A stretch of 64,000 nt of DNA, from NCBI GenBank assembly GCA_937884755.1, contig CAKZYJ010000494.1:19615-83614 (forward strand). Direction: 5' to 3'. Shown one piece after another: positions 62,893-64,000 of the stretch (positions within the stretch are counted from its first letter, which is position 1; every line of letters begins with the position of its first letter). The position numbers and the translations under genes are program-made. The notes under the pieces are model-generated. The model made no database searches. It saw only the letters and a list, made by a program, of their open reading frames with translations, and was not told where the DNA came from. The stretch is from an uncultured Flammeovirgaceae bacterium. GTDB taxonomy: Bacteria; Bacteroidota; Bacteroidia; Cytophagales; Cyclobacteriaceae.

Positions 62893-62974
62893 CTGATGAT
62901 TAGTGAGTAATAATTGATGGTTAATGATCAGGAATTATTTCATCAGTCATTACTCATTATTCATTATTCATTAA
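62893..62974. terminator. palindromic bidirectional terminator-like element, copy 2
   Basis: Between the convergent EamA and Uma2 genes, the stretch with TGATGATTAGTGAGTAAT (from 62894) pairs imperfectly, many pairs being G-T, with the stretch TCAGTCATTACTCATTATTC (from 62943). It is built from the same TGATGA/TAATGAGT words as the element at 30676-30738. Confidence 0.5.
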
Positions 62975-62975
62975 G

Positions 62976-63551
62976 TTAAAGGCCTTCCGTTTTATGATAG
63001 AATTCCGATAAACTGAATGTTACACCAATAGATTGCAGGGCTACATCGGTTTCTTCACCAGCGTACCATTGCATAGACCACCGTTGGTCAGGAGCACTTC
63101 GATAGAATACTTGCGCCCGGTGAATATCTTGTTCAATAAGCACGTACTCTTGAAGAGAGTCAATCTGACTGTAGGTATGGAATTTACTTCCCCGATCTTG
63201 AGCAGCTGTAGAATCGGAGAGTACTTCTACTAAGAGAATAGGATTTATTAAAGCACGGGTATCCTTTTCTGACCGTTGGGCAGGCCCACAAACTACCGAT
63301 ACATCAGGATAATGCGACTTATTCTCGGATTCAATGTGAAATTTCACATCGCTATTAAACACTGTACAATCTTTATCGAATAGTGCATTATGGAGTAAAG
63401 CCAATATATTACTAGCAATCGCCCCATGTTTAGGATCCCCCCCTGCCATTGCAAAAACTTCACCTTGGTAGTACTCGTAGCGTTGTTGATTTTCTTCCTC
63501 TAGTTGGTTGTATTCAACTAAAGTTAATGAGTGTTGAACGGCTGATTCCAT
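62976..63551 (-). CDS. Uma2-family PD-(D/E)XK protein
   Basis: The 191-residue protein has the Uma2 (DUF820) pattern: YNQLEEENQQRYEYYQGEVF, MAGGDPKHGAIASNI, the aspartate in SHYPDVSVVCGP and the glutamate in NPILLVEVLSDSTAAQDRGSK. The fold is of the restriction-endonuclease type, but no activity is established for the family. It is a solitary gene here. Confidence 0.9.
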   Translation of the reverse strand: MESAVQHSLTLVEYNQLEEENQQRYEYYQGEVFAMAGGDPKHGAIASNILALLHNALFDKDCTVFNSDVKFHIESENKSHYPDVSVVCGPAQRSEKDTRALINPILLVEVLSDSTAAQDRGSKFHTYSQIDSLQEYVLIEQDIHRAQVFYRSAPDQRWSMQWYAGEETDVALQSIGVTFSLSEFYHKTEGL

Positions 63552-63703
63552 AAGATTGCTTTGTGAACATATACGAAGATACTATTTGGTTAGTTCGAAA
63601 ACCAGCTACCTTCAGATTCCTCATTATATTAGCTAAAACTGATCAGCCTTTGCTATTAAGACGGCTAAATAATTATAAGTACTTGATCTGCAGGTTAAAG
63701 TTT

Positions 63704-64000
63704 TTACTCTACTTGCACTTCTACCGCAAATTCAATATCACGGGGGAAGTAGCATTTGAAAGAATCACAGGCTTGGTAGTGTAGCTCTCCCTTTAGTGTG
63801 TGCTGTCCATTTTCAGCCAATGGTGAAGCCGTAATACGAATTTTGATTTCAAGCGTATCACCAAATACCAACAAATCTTCTTCAGTTCCCAGCATACGGA
63901 ATTTGGTGGGAGCAGGAAAAACTGGGCTACCCACATTGATCTGGTTAGATGCAGCGAATGTCAGCACGGTGGGTATCAGCTTCTCGTCAGCCGGTTCATT
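63704..64000 (-). CDS. C-terminal part of a protein with a DsbD N-terminal-like domain (start outside window)
   Basis: The minus-strand frame is open at the right edge; only the last 98 residues are seen. The segments VFPAPTKFRMLG, LEIKIRITASPLAENGQHTL and KGELHYQACDSFKCYFPRDI are those of the disulfide-receiving domain of DsbD-like proteins, with the two cysteines in QACDSFKC. In Bacteroidota this domain is often found at the end of redoxin-family or DsbD-like envelope proteins. It lies 152 bases after the Uma2 gene, on the same strand upstream of it. Confidence 0.7.
   Translation of the reverse strand, partial: NEPADEKLIPTVLTFAASNQINVGSPVFPAPTKFRMLGTEEDLLVFGDTLEIKIRITASPLAENGQHTLKGELHYQACDSFKCYFPRDIEFAVEVQVE

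Noticed and set aside
63563..63784. A 73-residue plus-strand frame near the right edge
   Set aside because: It overlaps the end of the DsbD-domain gene in antisense and has no recognisable features.

Overview
The window looks like chromosomal DNA of a marine-type member of the Bacteroidota, most likely Cytophagales-like. Evidence: no purine-rich Shine-Dalgarno sites before starts, many lipoprotein and Sec signals, a TonB-dependent receptor, DUF1987 (SiaC) and DUF6272 (SiaB) proteins, LytS/LytTR signalling, a formylglycine sulfatase, GH140- and GH43-like proteins, tagaturonate reductase and large secreted peptidases. The genus cannot be fixed from this sequence.

Layout. 0-8.3 kb: DUF819 membrane protein (5' end outside), secreted glycosidase-like protein, exported amidase, M14 metallopeptidase, tagaturonate reductase. 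8.6-18.6 kb: a signalling block on the minus strand (TonB receptor, TPR-SpoIIE phosphatase, SiaB kinase, SiaC) with a clear terminator, next to a seven-Fn3/CBM lipoprotein and a PAS histidine kinase. 18.9-26.3 kb: sulfatase, two alpha/beta hydrolases, a LytS/LytTR pair, cupin, SUI1 factor and TruC. 26.4-28.2 kb: an AT-rich GHKL ATPase fused to a PD-(D/E)XK-like nuclease, a candidate defence gene. 28.2-42.3 kb: ordinary metabolic and exported hydrolase genes.

42.3-54.1 kb is the accessory region. It holds a PIN-toxin remnant, a TIR / TIR-like / deoxyribosyltransferase-like protein, relics of two gene 3' ends, and a run of small AT-rich genes, all on the plus strand, separated by imperfect palindromes built like integron attC sites. 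The decisive observation is that the left inner box after each cassette gene (R'') is complementary to the box at the START of the same cassette, even where it does not match the box that follows it. This is the signature of a circular gene cassette. Five such sites are seen (47.9, 48.4, 52.1, 53.2 and 54.0 kb). A repeat of about 150-185 bp, ending in a related hairpin, lies directly before three cassette starts (42.8, 46.9, 51.3 kb). No integrase is in the window. The last cassette carries an MNT/HEPN toxin-antitoxin pair whose toxin gene has two lesions.

54-64 kb returns to host-like genes: cyclophilin lipoprotein, membrane LuxR regulator, TlpA-like lipoprotein, a Tat-exported molybdopterin/2Fe-2S oxidoreductase, an enolase-superfamily protein, an EamA transporter, a Uma2 protein and the 3' end of a DsbD-domain gene. 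No rRNA, tRNA, CRISPR array, prophage or complete insertion sequence was recognised.
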